Source: Stappia sp. BW2 (GTDB taxonomy: Bacteria > Pseudomonadota > Alphaproteobacteria > Rhizobiales > Stappiaceae). From it: a stretch of DNA of 64,000 nt. Position numbers and translations under genes: made by a program. This document shows positions 7,409-18,258 of this stretch, piece by piece. Every line of letters starts with the position of its first letter. The stretch's first letter is position 1. The DNA lies in contig NZ_VIRG01000053.1 in the NCBI RefSeq assembly GCF_008107695.1, positions 310,001 to 374,000 on the forward strand. Direction: 5' to 3'. The notes beneath the pieces are model-generated. The model ran no database searches. It saw only the letters and a list, made by a program, of their open reading frames with translations, and was not told the DNA's origin.

Positions 7409-8467
7409 TCAAACAGTCCCGGCAAGCACCTTCAGAAACGCGTCGACGTCTTCATCCGTCGTTGCGAAACTGGTGACCATACGCACGCAGACCTCGTCTG
7501 CAGCTGGCGCATGACCTTCGGCAAGACCTTTGGCGGGCCATTCGTAAAGCATGGCACCCGCCGCCTGCAGCGCCTCCATCTGGCTGCGCTTGAGGATTGG
7601 AAACAGCTCGTTGGCCTCCACCGCCCAGGCCGTCCGCCCGCCGGCGTCCCGGATGCCCTCGGCAAGACGCGTGGCCATTCCGTTGGCGTGGCTTGCGTTC
7701 GCCAGCCAGGTATCATCCTGGAAATAGCCTTCGAACTGGGCAGCCACAAACCGGCTCTTGGAAAACAGGTGGCCGCCGCGCTTGCGGAAATACTCGAACT
7801 GTTTCGCTGCTTCCAGGTCGAAAAACACCACCGCTTCGGCGCACCAGCAGCCGTTTTTGGTAGCTCCGAACGACAGCACGTCCACCCCGGCCTTCCAGGT
7901 CATGTCGGCAGCCGAACAGCCAAGTGTCACAAGCGCATTGGCAAACCGTGCGCCGTCCATGTGAAGCGGCACGGAGCGCGACCGGCAGACGTCCTTGATC
8001 GCCCTGATTTCATCCAGCGTGTAAACGGTTCCGCATTCGGTCGCCTGGCTGATGGAAACGGAGGCGACCTGACCGTGATGAACCACGCCGTCGGGAACCT
8101 GCGCCATCTTTTCACGAAGCGCTTCGGCGGAGAAGCGGCCATCTGTCCCCTCGACGCCCAGCAGCTTGTTGCCACCGGTCATGAACTCGGGGCAGTTGCA
8201 CTCGTCAACCTGGATGTGTGCACTGGAATGGCAGAAGATCGCCCCACCTGGTTTCGCGCAGGCGGCCAGAGCCAGCGAATTCGCCGCCGAACCGGTCGCC
8301 ACGAAAAAGACGGCAACGTCCCGTTCGAAGATCTCGCTAAAGGTGGCGGAGACGGCGTCGGTCAAAGGGTCGGTGCCATAGGCAGGCGAGAACCCTTCGT
8401 TATGGCGGGTCAACGCCGACATCACCGCCGGAGCTGCACCCGCCCAATTGTCGCTAGCAAAATTCAT
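7409..8467 (-). CDS. ltaE: low-specificity L-threonine aldolase
   Basis: This 352-residue PLP enzyme of the beta-eliminating-lyase family cleaves L-threonine or L-allo-threonine to glycine and acetaldehyde. Visible motifs include YGTDPLTDAVSATFSEIF, FFVATGSAANSLAL (PLP phosphate contact), the Asp-containing LHMDGARFANALV and the Schiff-base lysine in VLSFGATKNGCWCAEAVVFF. The length fits the family. The cytosolic enzyme can feed glycine and one-carbon pools. It ends 43 bases after the next upstream gene's region and points the same way as the bufferin operon, but a gap of 43 bases past the DoxX stop makes it a possible distal cistron only. The start ATG at 8467 has no competitor nearby. Confidence 0.92.
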   Translation of the reverse strand: MNFASDNWAGAAPAVMSALTRHNEGFSPAYGTDPLTDAVSATFSEIFERDVAVFFVATGSAANSLALAACAKPGGAIFCHSSAHIQVDECNCPEFMTGGNKLLGVEGTDGRFSAEALREKMAQVPDGVVHHGQVASVSISQATECGTVYTLDEIRAIKDVCRSRSVPLHMDGARFANALVTLGCSAADMTWKAGVDVLSFGATKNGCWCAEAVVFFDLEAAKQFEYFRKRGGHLFSKSRFVAAQFEGYFQDDTWLANASHANGMATRLAEGIRDAGGRTAWAVEANELFPILKRSQMEALQAAGAMLYEWPAKGLAEGHAPAADEVCVRMVTSFATTDEDVDAFLKVLAGTV

Positions 8468-8510
8468 GTGCCGGTTTAATCACTTGGCAGAACAACCGGC
8501 AACTGATTTT

Positions 8511-9095
8511 TCAGTAGTACATCTCGCGTTTGCGGTAGGACCGGCCAAGCAGCCAATCCAGCGAAACGACACCCGGGCCCTTGAGCAACGGCACCAGCAG
8601 CAGGAAGATCCAGAGCAACCGGTCATCGGCGATGATCGCATAAGGCTGACCGTCAAACAGAGCCCCGATGGTCTTGGCATCGGCCCCATGACCGTAGACA
8701 TCGACATAGGTCATCACGCAGATGAAAACGATCATGCCGAGGCTGGCAAAACGAGTGAAGAGACCGACAACCACCATCACCGGCAGAATGAATTCGCCCC
8801 AGGTGCCCAGAAGAACCATGAGACCATAGGGAAAGAACGCAATCTGGCTGGTGTCGTAACTGACCTGCTCCATCATCTTCGGCAGCATCTGCGCATAAGC
8901 ACCCGCTGTCGGCGTGAAGATGTTCATGATGCTGCCGCCGATTTTCGTCATCGCCGAGTTCAGGAAGAACTGCAGCAGGATCGCGGCAAAAATGAACCGG
9001 GCGGCAAGCCCGATGAACCAGCCATCCGTCAGCCGTTCCAGAGCTCCGAACACCATCGTGTAGAGCCTGACAAAAAATCCAATCAGCACACCCAT
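8511..9095 (-). CDS. DoxX-family membrane protein of the bufferin operon
   Basis: A 194-residue integral membrane protein with four hydrophobic segments (about residues 28-45, 85-100, 107-125 and 162-175) and DoxX-type sequence such as LAARFIFAAILLQFFLNSAM and GTWGEFILPVMVVVGLFTRF. Members of this family accompany DUF692/DUF2063/DUF2282 genes as the BufD component, whose role is not settled; proposals include redox or membrane steps in maturation. A GGGGGA ribosome-binding site precedes the ATG at 9095. The gene starts 43 bases after the DUF2063 gene and is the last gene of the four-gene operon. Confidence 0.85.
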   Translation of the reverse strand: MGVLIGFFVRLYTMVFGALERLTDGWFIGLAARFIFAAILLQFFLNSAMTKIGGSIMNIFTPTAGAYAQMLPKMMEQVSYDTSQIAFFPYGLMVLLGTWGEFILPVMVVVGLFTRFASLGMIVFICVMTYVDVYGHGADAKTIGALFDGQPYAIIADDRLLWIFLLLVPLLKGPGVVSLDWLLGRSYRKREMYY

Positions 9096-9138
9096 TTAAT
9101 CCCCCTTGATCAAGCAGCATCCCTATGCCGCGTGTTTG

Positions 9139-9936
9139 TTACTCGTCCAGCAGCAGACCGGAAAAGGCACCGGCGGCAAGACAGTCCGACAGGCAATCGG
9201 ACAAGGAAAACGATTCGTCCTCTTCCTGTGCCCGGCCCGCCGCATCTGCAAGCGTATGCCCTTGCAGGAGGTCCAACGTAAACCCGGCACCGCCCGCACG
9301 CAGCAGAAAGACATTCACATCCATGTCTGGCCGGGTGATCAACACCGACTGCGGCTCTGAAAGATCGGCGGCCCCGACCTCATCAGGCTCAAACCTGTTG
9401 GCCCGTGCGATTGTCCACACCGGCCAGCGGGAAGTCACCACATGGACCGCAGGATGCGGCGTAAAACGAACATCCCCCAGCCGCTGCGGATCAATGTCCC
9501 CAAGCCTCGCCGGATCGAGAGCCGCCTCATCCGCCGCATGATAGGCTTGCAGCCAGGCCCATTCCAGCCGGGCAACGTCGCCAAGATAGGGATAGGACTG
9601 AAGCGGCGGGAAGGCGCTCAGAAAATCTGCGAATTCGGCACCATACCAGATCAGGACCGGCGATGCCGGCGGATGGGCCGTCACGAAGGCCCTTGCAAGC
9701 GCCTTGAAATAGTCGTCACCCAGCAACGTCTTCACGGCGGGAAACGTTTCACCCAGCGCTTCGCTCAGGCTGACGATCACATTGTTGCGGTAGACATTGA
9801 ACCGCTTGGGTGCCGTCTGCCCGTCCGGTCCGGTCAGTCCGTCGGGCGTGGCCGATTGCGGATCGAACAGCGCGCGTCCGAAAGAAGCGGCATCAACCTG
9901 CGGAGGGGACAGAGGGCTTCGCATTTCAGACCGCAT
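9139..9936 (-). CDS. DUF2063 (BufC/HvfC-type) partner protein of the MNIO enzyme
   Basis: The protein carries the N-terminal DUF2063 domain ([59 protein letters not shown]-like [20 protein letters not shown] and [17 protein letters not shown]) and a C-terminal domain resembling the RRE-like second half of BufC/MbnC proteins. Such partners bind the RiPP precursor and present it to the DUF692 enzyme. The stop of the upstream DUF692 gene (9926-9928) overlaps a start ATG at 9936 or just precedes one at 9924, so the two are translationally coupled. Both starts are plausible. The last residues contain two cysteines ([11 protein letters not shown]). Confidence 0.88.
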   Translation of the reverse strand: MRSEMRSPLSPPQVDAASFGRALFDPQSATPDGLTGPDGQTAPKRFNVYRNNVIVSLSEALGETFPAVKTLLGDDYFKALARAFVTAHPPASPVLIWYGAEFADFLSAFPPLQSYPYLGDVARLEWAWLQAYHAADEAALDPARLGDIDPQRLGDVRFTPHPAVHVVTSRWPVWTIARANRFEPDEVGAADLSEPQSVLITRPDMDVNVFLLRAGGAGFTLDLLQGHTLADAAGRAQEEDESFSLSDCLSDCLAAGAFSGLLLDE

Positions 9937-10822
9937 GCTTTCGTCTGGCCCCTGCGGGCTGCGCCAGTATCCGGTCTGCGGCCTGTGCCTCGGCAAGCAG
10001 AACCGGCCAGGCAGGAACATTGTTGTCCCATTCGATCAAGGTCGGCAGCGGGCCGTTTGCGCCAATAACGTCTTCATAGAGCTGCCAGACCGCCGTATCG
10101 ACCTCACGATCATGAGCGTCGATCAGAAGCGGCCGGCCGGCATCGTCCTGGTCCGGGGCATGCCCCCCAAGGTGTATCTCGCCCACGGCGGCCATCGGAA
10201 AGGCCGCCAGATAGTCCGAGGCAGATCTTTCATGGTTCGTGCAGGACACATGAACGTTGTTGATGTCGAGCAGCAAACCGCAGCCGGTCCGACGCACGAT
10301 CTCGCTCAGGAAATCCAGTTCGCTCATCGTGCTCTGCGCGAAGGCGACATAGGTCGACGGATTTTCCAGAAGCATCCGGCGCCCAACGGTTTCCTGCACT
10401 TCGTCGATATGGTCGCACACCCGGTTCAGCGTGGCCTCGTCATAGGGCACCGGCAAGAGATCGTTGAAATAGGTGGTGTCGTGGGACGACCAGGCCAGAT
10501 GTTCTGAAAACAGTCCCGGCTCGTATCGCCGGTTCAGATTCGACAAGCGCTGCAGGTGCTCCTTGTCGAGTGGCTGTTCACCGCCAATCGAGAGACCAAC
10601 ACCATGAAGGGACAAGGGATACCGCGAGCGGATGGCTTCCAGTTGCCGGTGCGGCGGTCCGCCTGCACCCATGTAGTTTTCGGCATGAACTTCAAAAAAA
10701 CCGATATCGGCACCTGTTTCCAGGATATCCGCCACATGGTCCGCCTTCAGGCCGGCCCCGGCGCGTGCCGGAACAACGGCTCCGCTACGCAGTGCCGGTT
10801 CTGATCGGGTGTCGGAAACCAT
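9926..10822 (-). CDS. DUF692 multinuclear non-heme iron oxidative enzyme (MNIO), BufB/HvfB type
   Basis: This 298-residue TIM-barrel protein belongs to DUF692, the MNIO family that includes MbnB and bufferin-maturing enzymes. Conserved metal-site segments are visible along the chain: [79 protein letters not shown] and [10 protein letters not shown]. The His, Glu and Asp residues in these strands would ligate two or three iron ions that use O2 to modify cysteines, in bufferins to thiooxazoles. It lies downstream of the DUF2282 precursor gene and overlaps the DUF2063 gene. The start at 10822 is the only reasonable ATG. Confidence 0.93.
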   Translation of the reverse strand: MVSDTRSEPALRSGAVVPARAGAGLKADHVADILETGADIGFFEVHAENYMGAGGPPHRQLEAIRSRYPLSLHGVGLSIGGEQPLDKEHLQRLSNLNRRYEPGLFSEHLAWSSHDTTYFNDLLPVPYDEATLNRVCDHIDEVQETVGRRMLLENPSTYVAFAQSTMSELDFLSEIVRRTGCGLLLDINNVHVSCTNHERSASDYLAAFPMAAVGEIHLGGHAPDQDDAGRPLLIDAHDREVDTAVWQLYEDVIGANGPLPTLIEWDNNVPAWPVLLAEAQAADRILAQPAGARRKHAV

Positions 10823-10850
10823 GGTACTCTCCAGATGGAAAACAGAGTGT

Positions 10851-10978
10851 CAGGCAGGCGCACTGGCTGAGGATAACTTCAGACCGCTTCGGCTGAAGCA
10901 CCATGGCTGATGGAATTGAACTAAATGTGTGCCCTATCCACCCTGTGGGCAAATGCGGGCTTTCCAATCGCCTGCCTG
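10851..10978 (-). repeat. long inverted repeat with internal hairpins between bufA and bufB
   Basis: The 191-base gap between the precursor and enzyme genes contains a perfect 10-bp inverted repeat, CAGGCAGGCG at 10851-10860 and CGCCTGCCTG at 10969-10978. Inside it is a second hairpin, CTTCAG/CTGAAG at 10877-10898 with an additional CCG/CGG helix, and a weaker GCCC/GGGC pairing near 10930-10950. In RNA this could fold into a closed multi-hairpin element, able to stabilise the precursor mRNA, attenuate reading into bufB, or both. Confidence 0.55.
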
Positions 10979-11013
10979 AACAAGTTGCCGCGGATGCGGC
11001 CGATCAAGCCTTA

Positions 11014-11313
11014 TCAGGCTTCGGGAAGGTCGCGCTTGAGTTCCGTAAGGGAGCCGTGACGGCCACCGGGAACATCCATCGTCGTGCACGTGCCTTTCGG
11101 GACCAGTGTCCAGGCGTTACCCTGATAGTCGATCGTCGAAGTGCCTGCGCAGGTCGTGCCAGGGCCGGCCTTGCAGTCGTTTTGCCCCTTCAGGGACACG
11201 CCATAGCATTTTTCCTTGGCCTGGGCATTGGCAGGCACAGTTGACGACAGACCCGCAACGGCGGTCGCAACCGCACCGGCAACAAAAGCTGCAGACATGG
11301 CCTTATGCTTCAT
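11014..11313 (-). CDS. bufferin-type RiPP precursor (DUF2282)
   Basis: The 99-residue product has a signal peptide (about residues 1-31, [20 protein letters not shown] then QAKEK) and a small mature domain with four cysteines at positions 36, 47, 55 and 76 in the family pattern [38 protein letters not shown]. This is DUF2282, the BufA1 precursor of bufferins: exported peptides that bind copper after the DUF692 enzyme converts central cysteines to thiooxazoles. Unusually for a RiPP, the signal peptide serves as the leader. The ATG at 11313 follows GAGGAG. It is the first gene of the operon and separated from bufB by a structured spacer. Confidence 0.93.
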   Translation of the reverse strand: MKHKAMSAAFVAGAVATAVAGLSSTVPANAQAKEKCYGVSLKGQNDCKAGPGTTCAGTSTIDYQGNAWTLVPKGTCTTMDVPGGRHGSLTELKRDLPEA

Positions 11314-11981
11314 CTTGATCTCCTCGGTTCCGTTTCAAATTCTTCACGTTCCGGCGTTCTTGCCGGACCGACAGTCACCAAGTGTAGATGACCCTATTGA
11401 GGGTAAATAGGAAATCAAACGCATGTGACTGTTTTGCGAGCATAACCGCACAAAGTTTAACAAACGCAAGATTCTTACTTATTTTCCATTGGTTTTGAGC
11501 TTTCCGGATGATTGGCACTTTTTGCGCGAAACAATTATAATGCGGCGACGCAGAAACACTCTTGCTCACGACGGCGAAATCTGTCATGTTCGCGCCGCTT
11601 GGAATAGGACAGGTATGCTGTCCCAATTATCACCATGCTCAAAACGGCCCGGATAGGGCGCACGACAAAGCGGCATGGACGATGACAGGCTGACCACTCG
11701 GCGGATCCAGGGAGGATCCGTAAGGAAGCGAGACGGAATGTTTCGGCAGCGGGGAACCGCTGCGTCAATGCGGCGGTTTGCTTTGATAAACTGCTGAGGT
11801 TAATACAACAACAGAGCCGGGGCGGGAAAGCCAGGGTTCGCCGGACCGCATTCTTGATGGGATGCGACCCGAACGGAACCGGACGCTCCCAACGACGGCG
11901 GCACTGGGGTTAACAGTGAGGGCGCACATGACGAAGATAGAGCTGACGACCAGCACAGCCATGCAAGAGGGGAACGTGGAC
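11314..11981 (+). promoter_or_regulatory. bufA-gltB divergent intergenic region and structured gltB leader
   Basis: This 668-base stretch separates two divergent operons. A good plus-strand sigma-70 match is present: TTGGCA at 11512-11517, 18 bases, perfect TATAAT at 11536-11541. If used, the gltB leader would be about 430 nt. It contains two compact perfect hairpins, CGGATCC/GGATCCG (11702-11720) and GCAGCGG-GGAA-CCGCTGC (11746-11763). I see no gene in it. The bufA promoter on the minus strand could not be placed with confidence. Confidence 0.5.
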
Positions 11982-14900
11982 ATGAAGACCACAGCAACCA
12001 CCACACTTGCGGAACGACTGAGCACGGCCGCCGACAAAGGGCTCTATAATCCGTCGCGCGAACACGATGCGTGTGGTGTCGGCTTTGTCGCCCACATGAA
12101 AGGCGAGAAATCTCACAAGATTGTTGCCGATGGCTTGCAGGTTCTGGAAAACCTCACCCACCGCGGCGCGGTTGGTGCCGACCCGCTGATGGGCGACGGC
12201 GCCGGCATGCTGGTGCAAATCCCGCACCCCTTCTTTGCAGAGGAACTGGCGAAGGCCGGAACCACGCTTCCCGATGCCGGTGAATATGGCGTCGGCTTCA
12301 TCTTCTTTCCGCAGGACGACGAGCTGCGCGCCAAGTGCGAAGCCATCATCGAGCGCGTCATTGAAGACGAAGGCAAGGAGCTGATCGGCTGGCGCGACGT
12401 GCCTGTCGACAACTCCTCCCTGTCCAAGGCACCCGACATCGCCGCCACCGAGCCGGTTTCCCGTCAGGTCTTCATCCGCAAGACCGGCGGTGAAGCCGAT
12501 GACTTCGAACGTCGCCTTTATGTGCTGCGCAAGGTTATCTCGAACCGCGTGCGTGCCGAAACCGATGCGGTTTCGAAGGGCTTCTATATCGTTTCCATGT
12601 CCAGCCGGACCATCGTCTACAAAGGCATGTTCCTGGCCTATCAGCTCGGCGCCTATTACGCCGACCTGAAGGACGAGCGTTTTTCGTCTGCCCTGGCCCT
12701 TGTCCACCAGCGTTTTTCCACCAACACGTTCCCGTCCTGGGATCTGTCGCACCCCTACCGGATGGTCGCGCATAATGGTGAGATCAACACGCTGCGCGGC
12801 AACGTCAACTGGATGGCGGCGCGTCAGGCGTCGGTGTCGTCCGCGTTGCTTGGCGATGACATCTCCAAGCTCTGGCCGATTTCCTATGAAGGCCAGTCCG
12901 ATACGGCCTGCTTCGACAATGCGCTCGAATTCCTGGTCATGGGCGGTTATTCGCTCGCACATGCGGCGATGATGCTGATCCCGGAAGCCTGGGCCGGCAA
13001 CCCGTTGATGGACGACAACCGCCGGGCTTTCTACGAATATCACGCAGCCCTGATGGAACCGTGGGACGGTCCGGCAGCCGTTGCCTTTACCGATGGCCGC
13101 CAGATTGGCGCAACGCTGGACCGGAACGGCCTGCGTCCGGCCCGCTACATCGTCACCGACGACGATTTTGTCATCATGTCCTCCGAAGTTGGCGTTTTGC
13201 CGGTTGAAGAAGAGCGCATCGTCCAGAAATGGCGTCTGCAGCCGGGCAAGATGCTGCTGATCGACCTGGACGAAGGCCGGATCGTTTCCGACGACGAAAT
13301 CAAGCGGCAGCTTTCCACCGCCAACCCGTACAAGGACTGGCTGCACCGGTCCCAGATCGTTCTGGAAGACCTTCCGGGCGTGCGCCAGCGCGCGCCGGTT
13401 GCCGGTGAAAGCCTGCTCGACCGTCAGCAGGCCTTCGGCTACACGGAAGAAGACATCAAGCTTCTGATGACGCCGATGGCGACCGTCGGCCAGGAAGCCA
13501 TCGGCTCCATGGGCACGGACACGCCGATTTCCGCGCTCTCCGACAAGTCGAAGCTGCTTTACACCTATTTCAAGCAGAACTTCGCCCAGGTCACCAACCC
13601 GCCGATCGACCCGATCCGCGAGGAACTGGTGATGAGCCTTGTGTCCTTCATCGGTCCGCGTCCGAACATCTTCGACCTGGAAGGCATGTCGACCTCCAAG
13701 CGTCTGGAAGTGCGCCAGCCGATCCTCACCAACGAGGACCTGGAGAAGATCCGCGCCATCGGCGACATTGCCGACAACCAGTTCTCCGCCAAGACGCTGG
13801 ACATCACCTACAATTCCGAAAAAGGCGCCGTCGGCATGGAAGGCGCGCTGGACGAATTGTGCGAGCGTGCCGAAAAAGCGGTTCTGGACGGATACAACAT
13901 CATCATCCTGTCCGACCGTCTGATCAGCCGGTCGCGCATTGCGATCCCTGCCCTTCTGGCAACGGCGGCCGTGCACCATCACCTCATCCGCAAGGGTCTG
14001 AGAACCTCTGTCGGCCTCGTGGTGGAAACCGGTGAAGCGCGCGAAGTGCACCACTTCTGTGTTCTGGCCGGCTATGGCGCGGAAGCGATCAACCCCTATC
14101 TGGCGTTCGAAACGCTGCTTTCCATGCACATGGAAATGGATTTCCCCGAGGAAGTCGATCAGGACGAAGTCGTCTACCGCTACATCAAGTCCATCGACAA
14201 GGGCATCCTGAAGGTCATGTCCAAGATGGGCATTTCGACCTACCAGTCCTATTGCGGCGCGCAGATCTTCGACGCGGTCGGCCTCGGTTCGGAGTTCGTG
14301 AAGAAGTACTTCTTCGGCACCGCAACCATGATCGAAGGCATCGACCTTGCCGAAGTCGCCAATGAAACCGTCTTGCGCCACGAGCAGGCCTTTGGCGATG
14401 TCGCCATCCTGCGCCGGTCGCTGGAAGTTGGCGGTGAATACGCTTACCGGACACGCGGCGAAAGCCACATGTGGACGCCGGACTCCGTCGCCCTGTTGCA
14501 GCATGCGGTGCGTGCGAAACTTCCCGAGACCTATCGCGCTTTCGCACAGGAAGTGAACGAGAAGAGCGGACGCTACGCCATCCGCGGCCTCTTCCGGATC
14601 AAGTCCGCGGACGAAATCGGCCGTTCGCCGATCTCGCTCGACGAGGTGGAACCGGCCGAAGCCATCGTCAAGCGCTTCGTCACAGGCGCCATGTCGTTCG
14701 GCTCGATCTCCCGCGAAGCTCACACGACGCTGGCCATCGCGATGAACCAGATCGGCGGCAAGTCGAATACGGGTGAAGGCGGCGAGGAACCGGAACGTTT
14801 CAATCCGCTTCCGGACGGCTCGTCCAATCCGCAGCGCTCTGCCATCAAGCAGGTTGCTTCCGGCCGTTTCGGCGTGACCACGGAATATCTGGTCAACTCC

Positions 14901-16658
14901 GACATGATCCAGATTAAGGTTGCCCAGGGTGCCAAGCCCGGCGAAGGCGGCCAGTTGCCGGGTCACAAGGTGGATGCGGTCATCGCGAAAGTGCGTCACT
15001 CGACACCGGGTGTCGGCCTGATTTCGCCGCCCCCGCACCATGACATCTATTCCATCGAGGATCTGGCGCAGCTCATCTACGATCTGAAGAACGTCAATCC
15101 GGAAGCCGACATCTCGGTCAAGCTGGTGTCGGAAGTGGGCGTAGGCACGGTCGCGGCGGGCGTTGCCAAGGCACGTGCCGACCACATCACGATTTCCGGT
15201 TACGACGGCGGCACCGGCGCTTCGCCGCTGACCTCGATCAAACACGCGGGCTCTCCGTGGGAAATCGGCCTTGCCGAAACCCAGCAGACCCTGGTGCTGA
15301 ACGGGCTGCGCTCGCGCATCGCCCTTCAGGTCGACGGCGGCATCCGCACCGGCCGCGACGTCATCATCGGCGCCCTGCTCGGCGCTGACGAATTCGGCTT
15401 CTCGACCGCACCGTTGATCGCCGCAGGCTGCCTGATGATGCGCAAATGCCATCTCAACACCTGCCCGGTCGGCATTGCCACCCAGGATCCGGTCCTGCGC
15501 AAGCGCTTCAAGGGCACGCCGGAACATGTCATCAACTACTTCTTCTTCGTCGCCGAGGAAGTTCGCGAACTGATGGCAAATCTCGGCTTCAAAACGCTGG
15601 AAGAGATGATCGGCCGGTCCGACTTCCTCGACAAGGAAGCCGCGCTCGATCACTGGAAGGCAAAGGGTCTCGATTTCTCCCGTATTTTCTTCCAGCCGGA
15701 AGCAAAACCGGAAGAAACCCGCTGGACCGCCCGTCAGGATCACCCGATCCACGACATTCTGGACCGTCGCCTGATTGCAGCCGCCAAGCCTGCTCTCGAC
15801 AACAAGGAACCCACGATTGTCGACGAGACGATCTGTTCCGTCGACCGCTCGGTAGGCGCCATGCTCTCCGGCGAAATTGCCAAGCGCTATGGCAACAAGG
15901 GCCTGAAGCAACCTGACACGCTCAAGATCAATCTGAAGGGCACCGCCGGCCAGGCATTCGGCGCCTTCGTCGCCCGCGGCGTCACCATTGATCTTGTCGG
16001 CGACGCCAACGACTACGTCGGCAAGGGTCTTGCCGGTGGCAAGCTGATTGTCCGTCCGCCAGAAAATACCCGGATCGTGCCGGAAAACTCCATCATCGTC
16101 GGAAACACGGTGCTGTATGGTGCCACCGAGGGTGAATGCTACTTCCGCGGCGTTGCCGGGGAACGGTTCGCGGTTCGCAACTCCGGCGCCCTTGCGGTTG
16201 TCGAAGGCGTGGGCGACCACGGCTGCGAATACATGACCGGCGGCGTCGTCGTCGTGATCGGCCAGACCGGACGCAACTTCGCGGCCGGCATGTCCGGCGG
16301 CATTGCCTATGTGCTCGACGAAGACGGCACGTTCGGCTCTCGCTGTAACCTGGCCATGGTCGAACTGGAACCGGTGACCGAAGAAGACGATCTTCTGGAG
16401 AAGCTGCATCACCATGGCGGCGACATCGAGCACAAGGGCCGTGTGGACCTGTCCTGTGACATGACACGCCATGACGACGAGCGCCTGCGCCAGATGCTGA
16501 CGAAACATCTGGAACTGACCGGCTCGACAAAGGCCAGGGAAATCCTCGACAACTGGGCACAGTACCGGCCCAAGTTCGTCAAGGTCATGCCGGCCGAATA
16601 CCGCCGGGCCCTGCGCGAAATGGAAGAACAACGGCTCGGCATGGTCGCCGCAGAATAA
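11982..16658 (+). CDS. gltB: glutamate synthase (NADPH) large subunit
   Basis: GltB makes L-glutamate from 2-oxoglutarate and glutamine-derived ammonia. In order it has the class-II glutamine amidotransferase domain whose nucleophile Cys31 in EHDACGVGF is exposed after removal of a 30-residue propeptide, a central domain, the FMN-binding synthase barrel ([15 protein letters not shown]), the 3Fe-4S cysteine cluster ([15 protein letters not shown]) and the C-terminal beta-helix with GXXGXXXG repeats. At 1558 residues it is full length. The ATG at 11982 follows AGAGGGG; an ATG at 11928 after GAGGG would add 18 residues and cannot be excluded. gltD follows 91 bases later. Confidence 0.97.
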   Translation: MKTTATTTLAERLSTAADKGLYNPSREHDACGVGFVAHMKGEKSHKIVADGLQVLENLTHRGAVGADPLMGDGAGMLVQIPHPFFAEELAKAGTTLPDAGEYGVGFIFFPQDDELRAKCEAIIERVIEDEGKELIGWRDVPVDNSSLSKAPDIAATEPVSRQVFIRKTGGEADDFERRLYVLRKVISNRVRAETDAVSKGFYIVSMSSRTIVYKGMFLAYQLGAYYADLKDERFSSALALVHQRFSTNTFPSWDLSHPYRMVAHNGEINTLRGNVNWMAARQASVSSALLGDDISKLWPISYEGQSDTACFDNALEFLVMGGYSLAHAAMMLIPEAWAGNPLMDDNRRAFYEYHAALMEPWDGPAAVAFTDGRQIGATLDRNGLRPARYIVTDDDFVIMSSEVGVLPVEEERIVQKWRLQPGKMLLIDLDEGRIVSDDEIKRQLSTANPYKDWLHRSQIVLEDLPGVRQRAPVAGESLLDRQQAFGYTEEDIKLLMTPMATVGQEAIGSMGTDTPISALSDKSKLLYTYFKQNFAQVTNPPIDPIREELVMSLVSFIGPRPNIFDLEGMSTSKRLEVRQPILTNEDLEKIRAIGDIADNQFSAKTLDITYNSEKGAVGMEGALDELCERAEKAVLDGYNIIILSDRLISRSRIAIPALLATAAVHHHLIRKGLRTSVGLVVETGEAREVHHFCVLAGYGAEAINPYLAFETLLSMHMEMDFPEEVDQDEVVYRYIKSIDKGILKVMSKMGISTYQSYCGAQIFDAVGLGSEFVKKYFFGTATMIEGIDLAEVANETVLRHEQAFGDVAILRRSLEVGGEYAYRTRGESHMWTPDSVALLQHAVRAKLPETYRAFAQEVNEKSGRYAIRGLFRIKSADEIGRSPISLDEVEPAEAIVKRFVTGAMSFGSISREAHTTLAIAMNQIGGKSNTGEGGEEPERFNPLPDGSSNPQRSAIKQVASGRFGVTTEYLVNSDMIQIKVAQGAKPGEGGQLPGHKVDAVIAKVRHSTPGVGLISPPPHHDIYSIEDLAQLIYDLKNVNPEADISVKLVSEVGVGTVAAGVAKARADHITISGYDGGTGASPLTSIKHAGSPWEIGLAETQQTLVLNGLRSRIALQVDGGIRTGRDVIIGALLGADEFGFSTAPLIAAGCLMMRKCHLNTCPVGIATQDPVLRKRFKGTPEHVINYFFFVAEEVRELMANLGFKTLEEMIGRSDFLDKEAALDHWKAKGLDFSRIFFQPEAKPEETRWTARQDHPIHDILDRRLIAAAKPALDNKEPTIVDETICSVDRSVGAMLSGEIAKRYGNKGLKQPDTLKINLKGTAGQAFGAFVARGVTIDLVGDANDYVGKGLAGGKLIVRPPENTRIVPENSIIVGNTVLYGATEGECYFRGVAGERFAVRNSGALAVVEGVGDHGCEYMTGGVVVVIGQTGRNFAAGMSGGIAYVLDEDGTFGSRCNLAMVELEPVTEEDDLLEKLHHHGGDIEHKGRVDLSCDMTRHDDERLRQMLTKHLELTGSTKAREILDNWAQYRPKFVKVMPAEYRRALREMEEQRLGMVAAE

Positions 16659-16749
16659 TCCGGCCAAACACACGAACAGGCTCTCGGCCGCTTGAGGCGG
16701 CCGATTGCAGCCACTCTGGACAGACGCATGACATTTTGAGGAGGTCGCC

Positions 16750-18180
16750 TTGGGCAAGGTAACCGGTTTTATGGAAATCGATCGGCAGGAACAGAAGTAT
16801 CAGCCTGCCTCTGACCGTATTCGCCATTTCCGCGAGTTCACCATTCCGCTGAACGACCAGGACGTCATGAATCAGGCGGCCCGCTGCATGGATTGCGGCA
16901 TTCCGTTCTGCCATGGTCCAACGGGCTGTCCGGTCAACAACCAGATCCCGGACTGGAACGATCTGGTCTATCAGGGCGACTGGGACTTCGCGCTCAAGAA
17001 CCTGCATTCCACCAACAACTTCCCCGAGTTCACCGGACGCATCTGTCCGGCCCCATGCGAGGAAGCCTGCACGCTGAACCTGGAAGACATTCCGGTCAAC
17101 ATCAAGAGCGTCGAACAGGCGATTGCCGACAAGGGCTGGGAAGAGGGCTGGATCGTCCCGGAACTTTCCGCCACCAAGACCGGCAAGGCGGTTGCCATCA
17201 TCGGCTCCGGCCCTGCTGGCATGGCAGCAGCCCAGCAGCTCGCCCGTGCGGGCCACACGGTGCATGTCTACGAGCGCGAACCGAAGGCCGGTGGCCTGAT
17301 GCGCTACGGCATTCCCGACTTCAAGATGGAAAAGCACTACATCGACCGCCGCGTTAAGCAGATGGAAGCGGAAGGCGTGACCTTCCATTACGGCGTCAAT
17401 GTCGGCGTAACGGTTGCCCTTGAGGAACTGGCCGAGCGTCATGACGCGGTCATCCTGTGTGCAGGCGCCGAACGCCCGCGTGACCCGGGTGTCTCCGGCA
17501 TGGAGCTGGAAGGCTGCCATTGGGCAATGCCATATCTCGTCCAGCAGAACCGCCGCGTCGGCGGCGAGCCGGAAGGCGACGAAGCTCCGATCTGGGCTGG
17601 CGGCAAGCATGTGGTCGTCATTGGCGGCGGCGACACCGCATCCGACTGTGTCGGCACGGCATTCCGTCAGGGGGCTCTGTCGGTTACTCAGCTCGACATC
17701 CGTCCGATCCCGCCGCTGAAGGAAGACAAACTGGCCATCTGGCCCTATTGGCCAACCAAGTTCCGCACGTCCTCCTCGCAGGCCGAAGGCGCCGAGCGTG
17801 AGTTCTCCGCTGCGACCCTGGCCCTCGTCGGCGAAGACGGCAAGATCATCGGTGTCAAATGCGCGCGCGTCGATGAAAAGCGCCGCCCGATCGAAGGCAC
17901 CGAGTTCATCCTGCGCGCCGACCTTGTTCTGGCCGCCATCGGCTTTTCCGGCCCGTTGCTGGAAACCTACATCGCCGAAGCCGGCGAGAAGCTGGAACTG
18001 GACGGCCGCACCAACGTCAAGGCCAACACCGAGGACTACAAGACCAGCATGGACAAGGTGTTCGCCGCCGGTGACGTCCGCAAGGGCCAGTCTCTCGTTG
18101 TCTGGGCCATTCGCGAAGGCCGCCAGGCCGCACGCGCCGTCGATGAATTCCTGACCGGTTCCACCGACCTGCCGCGGTAA
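16750..18180 (+). CDS. gltD: glutamate synthase (NADPH) small subunit
   Basis: GltD passes electrons from NADPH through FAD and 4Fe-4S clusters to GltB. The N-terminal ferredoxin-like cysteine motifs are [20 protein letters not shown] and [13 protein letters not shown]. The FAD site is [16 protein letters not shown] near residue 155, and the NADPH site [12 protein letters not shown] near residue 295. The C-terminal [20 protein letters not shown] closes the FAD domain. Its 476 residues match the family. The start is a TTG at 16750 with GAGGAGG at 16738-16744, five bases away, giving [17 protein letters not shown] as in relatives. A strong terminator follows. Confidence 0.97.
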   Translation: MGKVTGFMEIDRQEQKYQPASDRIRHFREFTIPLNDQDVMNQAARCMDCGIPFCHGPTGCPVNNQIPDWNDLVYQGDWDFALKNLHSTNNFPEFTGRICPAPCEEACTLNLEDIPVNIKSVEQAIADKGWEEGWIVPELSATKTGKAVAIIGSGPAGMAAAQQLARAGHTVHVYEREPKAGGLMRYGIPDFKMEKHYIDRRVKQMEAEGVTFHYGVNVGVTVALEELAERHDAVILCAGAERPRDPGVSGMELEGCHWAMPYLVQQNRRVGGEPEGDEAPIWAGGKHVVVIGGGDTASDCVGTAFRQGALSVTQLDIRPIPPLKEDKLAIWPYWPTKFRTSSSQAEGAEREFSAATLALVGEDGKIIGVKCARVDEKRRPIEGTEFILRADLVLAAIGFSGPLLETYIAEAGEKLELDGRTNVKANTEDYKTSMDKVFAAGDVRKGQSLVVWAIREGRQAARAVDEFLTGSTDLPR

Positions 18181-18200
18181 GCTCTTTCCGGACAAAAACA

Positions 18201-18235
18201 AAACCCCCGCAGGCAATTGTCTGCGGGGGTTTTTG
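18201..18235 (+). terminator. rho-independent terminator of gltBD, probably bidirectional
   Basis: AAACCCCCGCAG at 18201-18212 and CTGCGGGGGTTT at 18221-18232 form a perfect 12-bp stem around an 8-base loop, with a T run on the plus strand and an A run on the other side. It serves gltBD and perhaps the convergent DUF459 gene. Confidence 0.93.
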
Positions 18236-18258
18236 CTTTTTCAGGTCCTGATCGTGTC

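Noticed and set aside
11512-11525. Possible sigma-54 promoter (TTGGCAC followed by TTGC)
   Set aside because: The GG-to-GC spacing is 10, not the required 12, so it does not fit the -24/-12 rule; the sigma-70 reading fits better.
11910-16757. Open frame of 1615 codons antisense to gltB
   Set aside because: It mirrors the GC-rich third-position bias of gltB, has no family resemblance and no ribosome-binding site; an antisense shadow.
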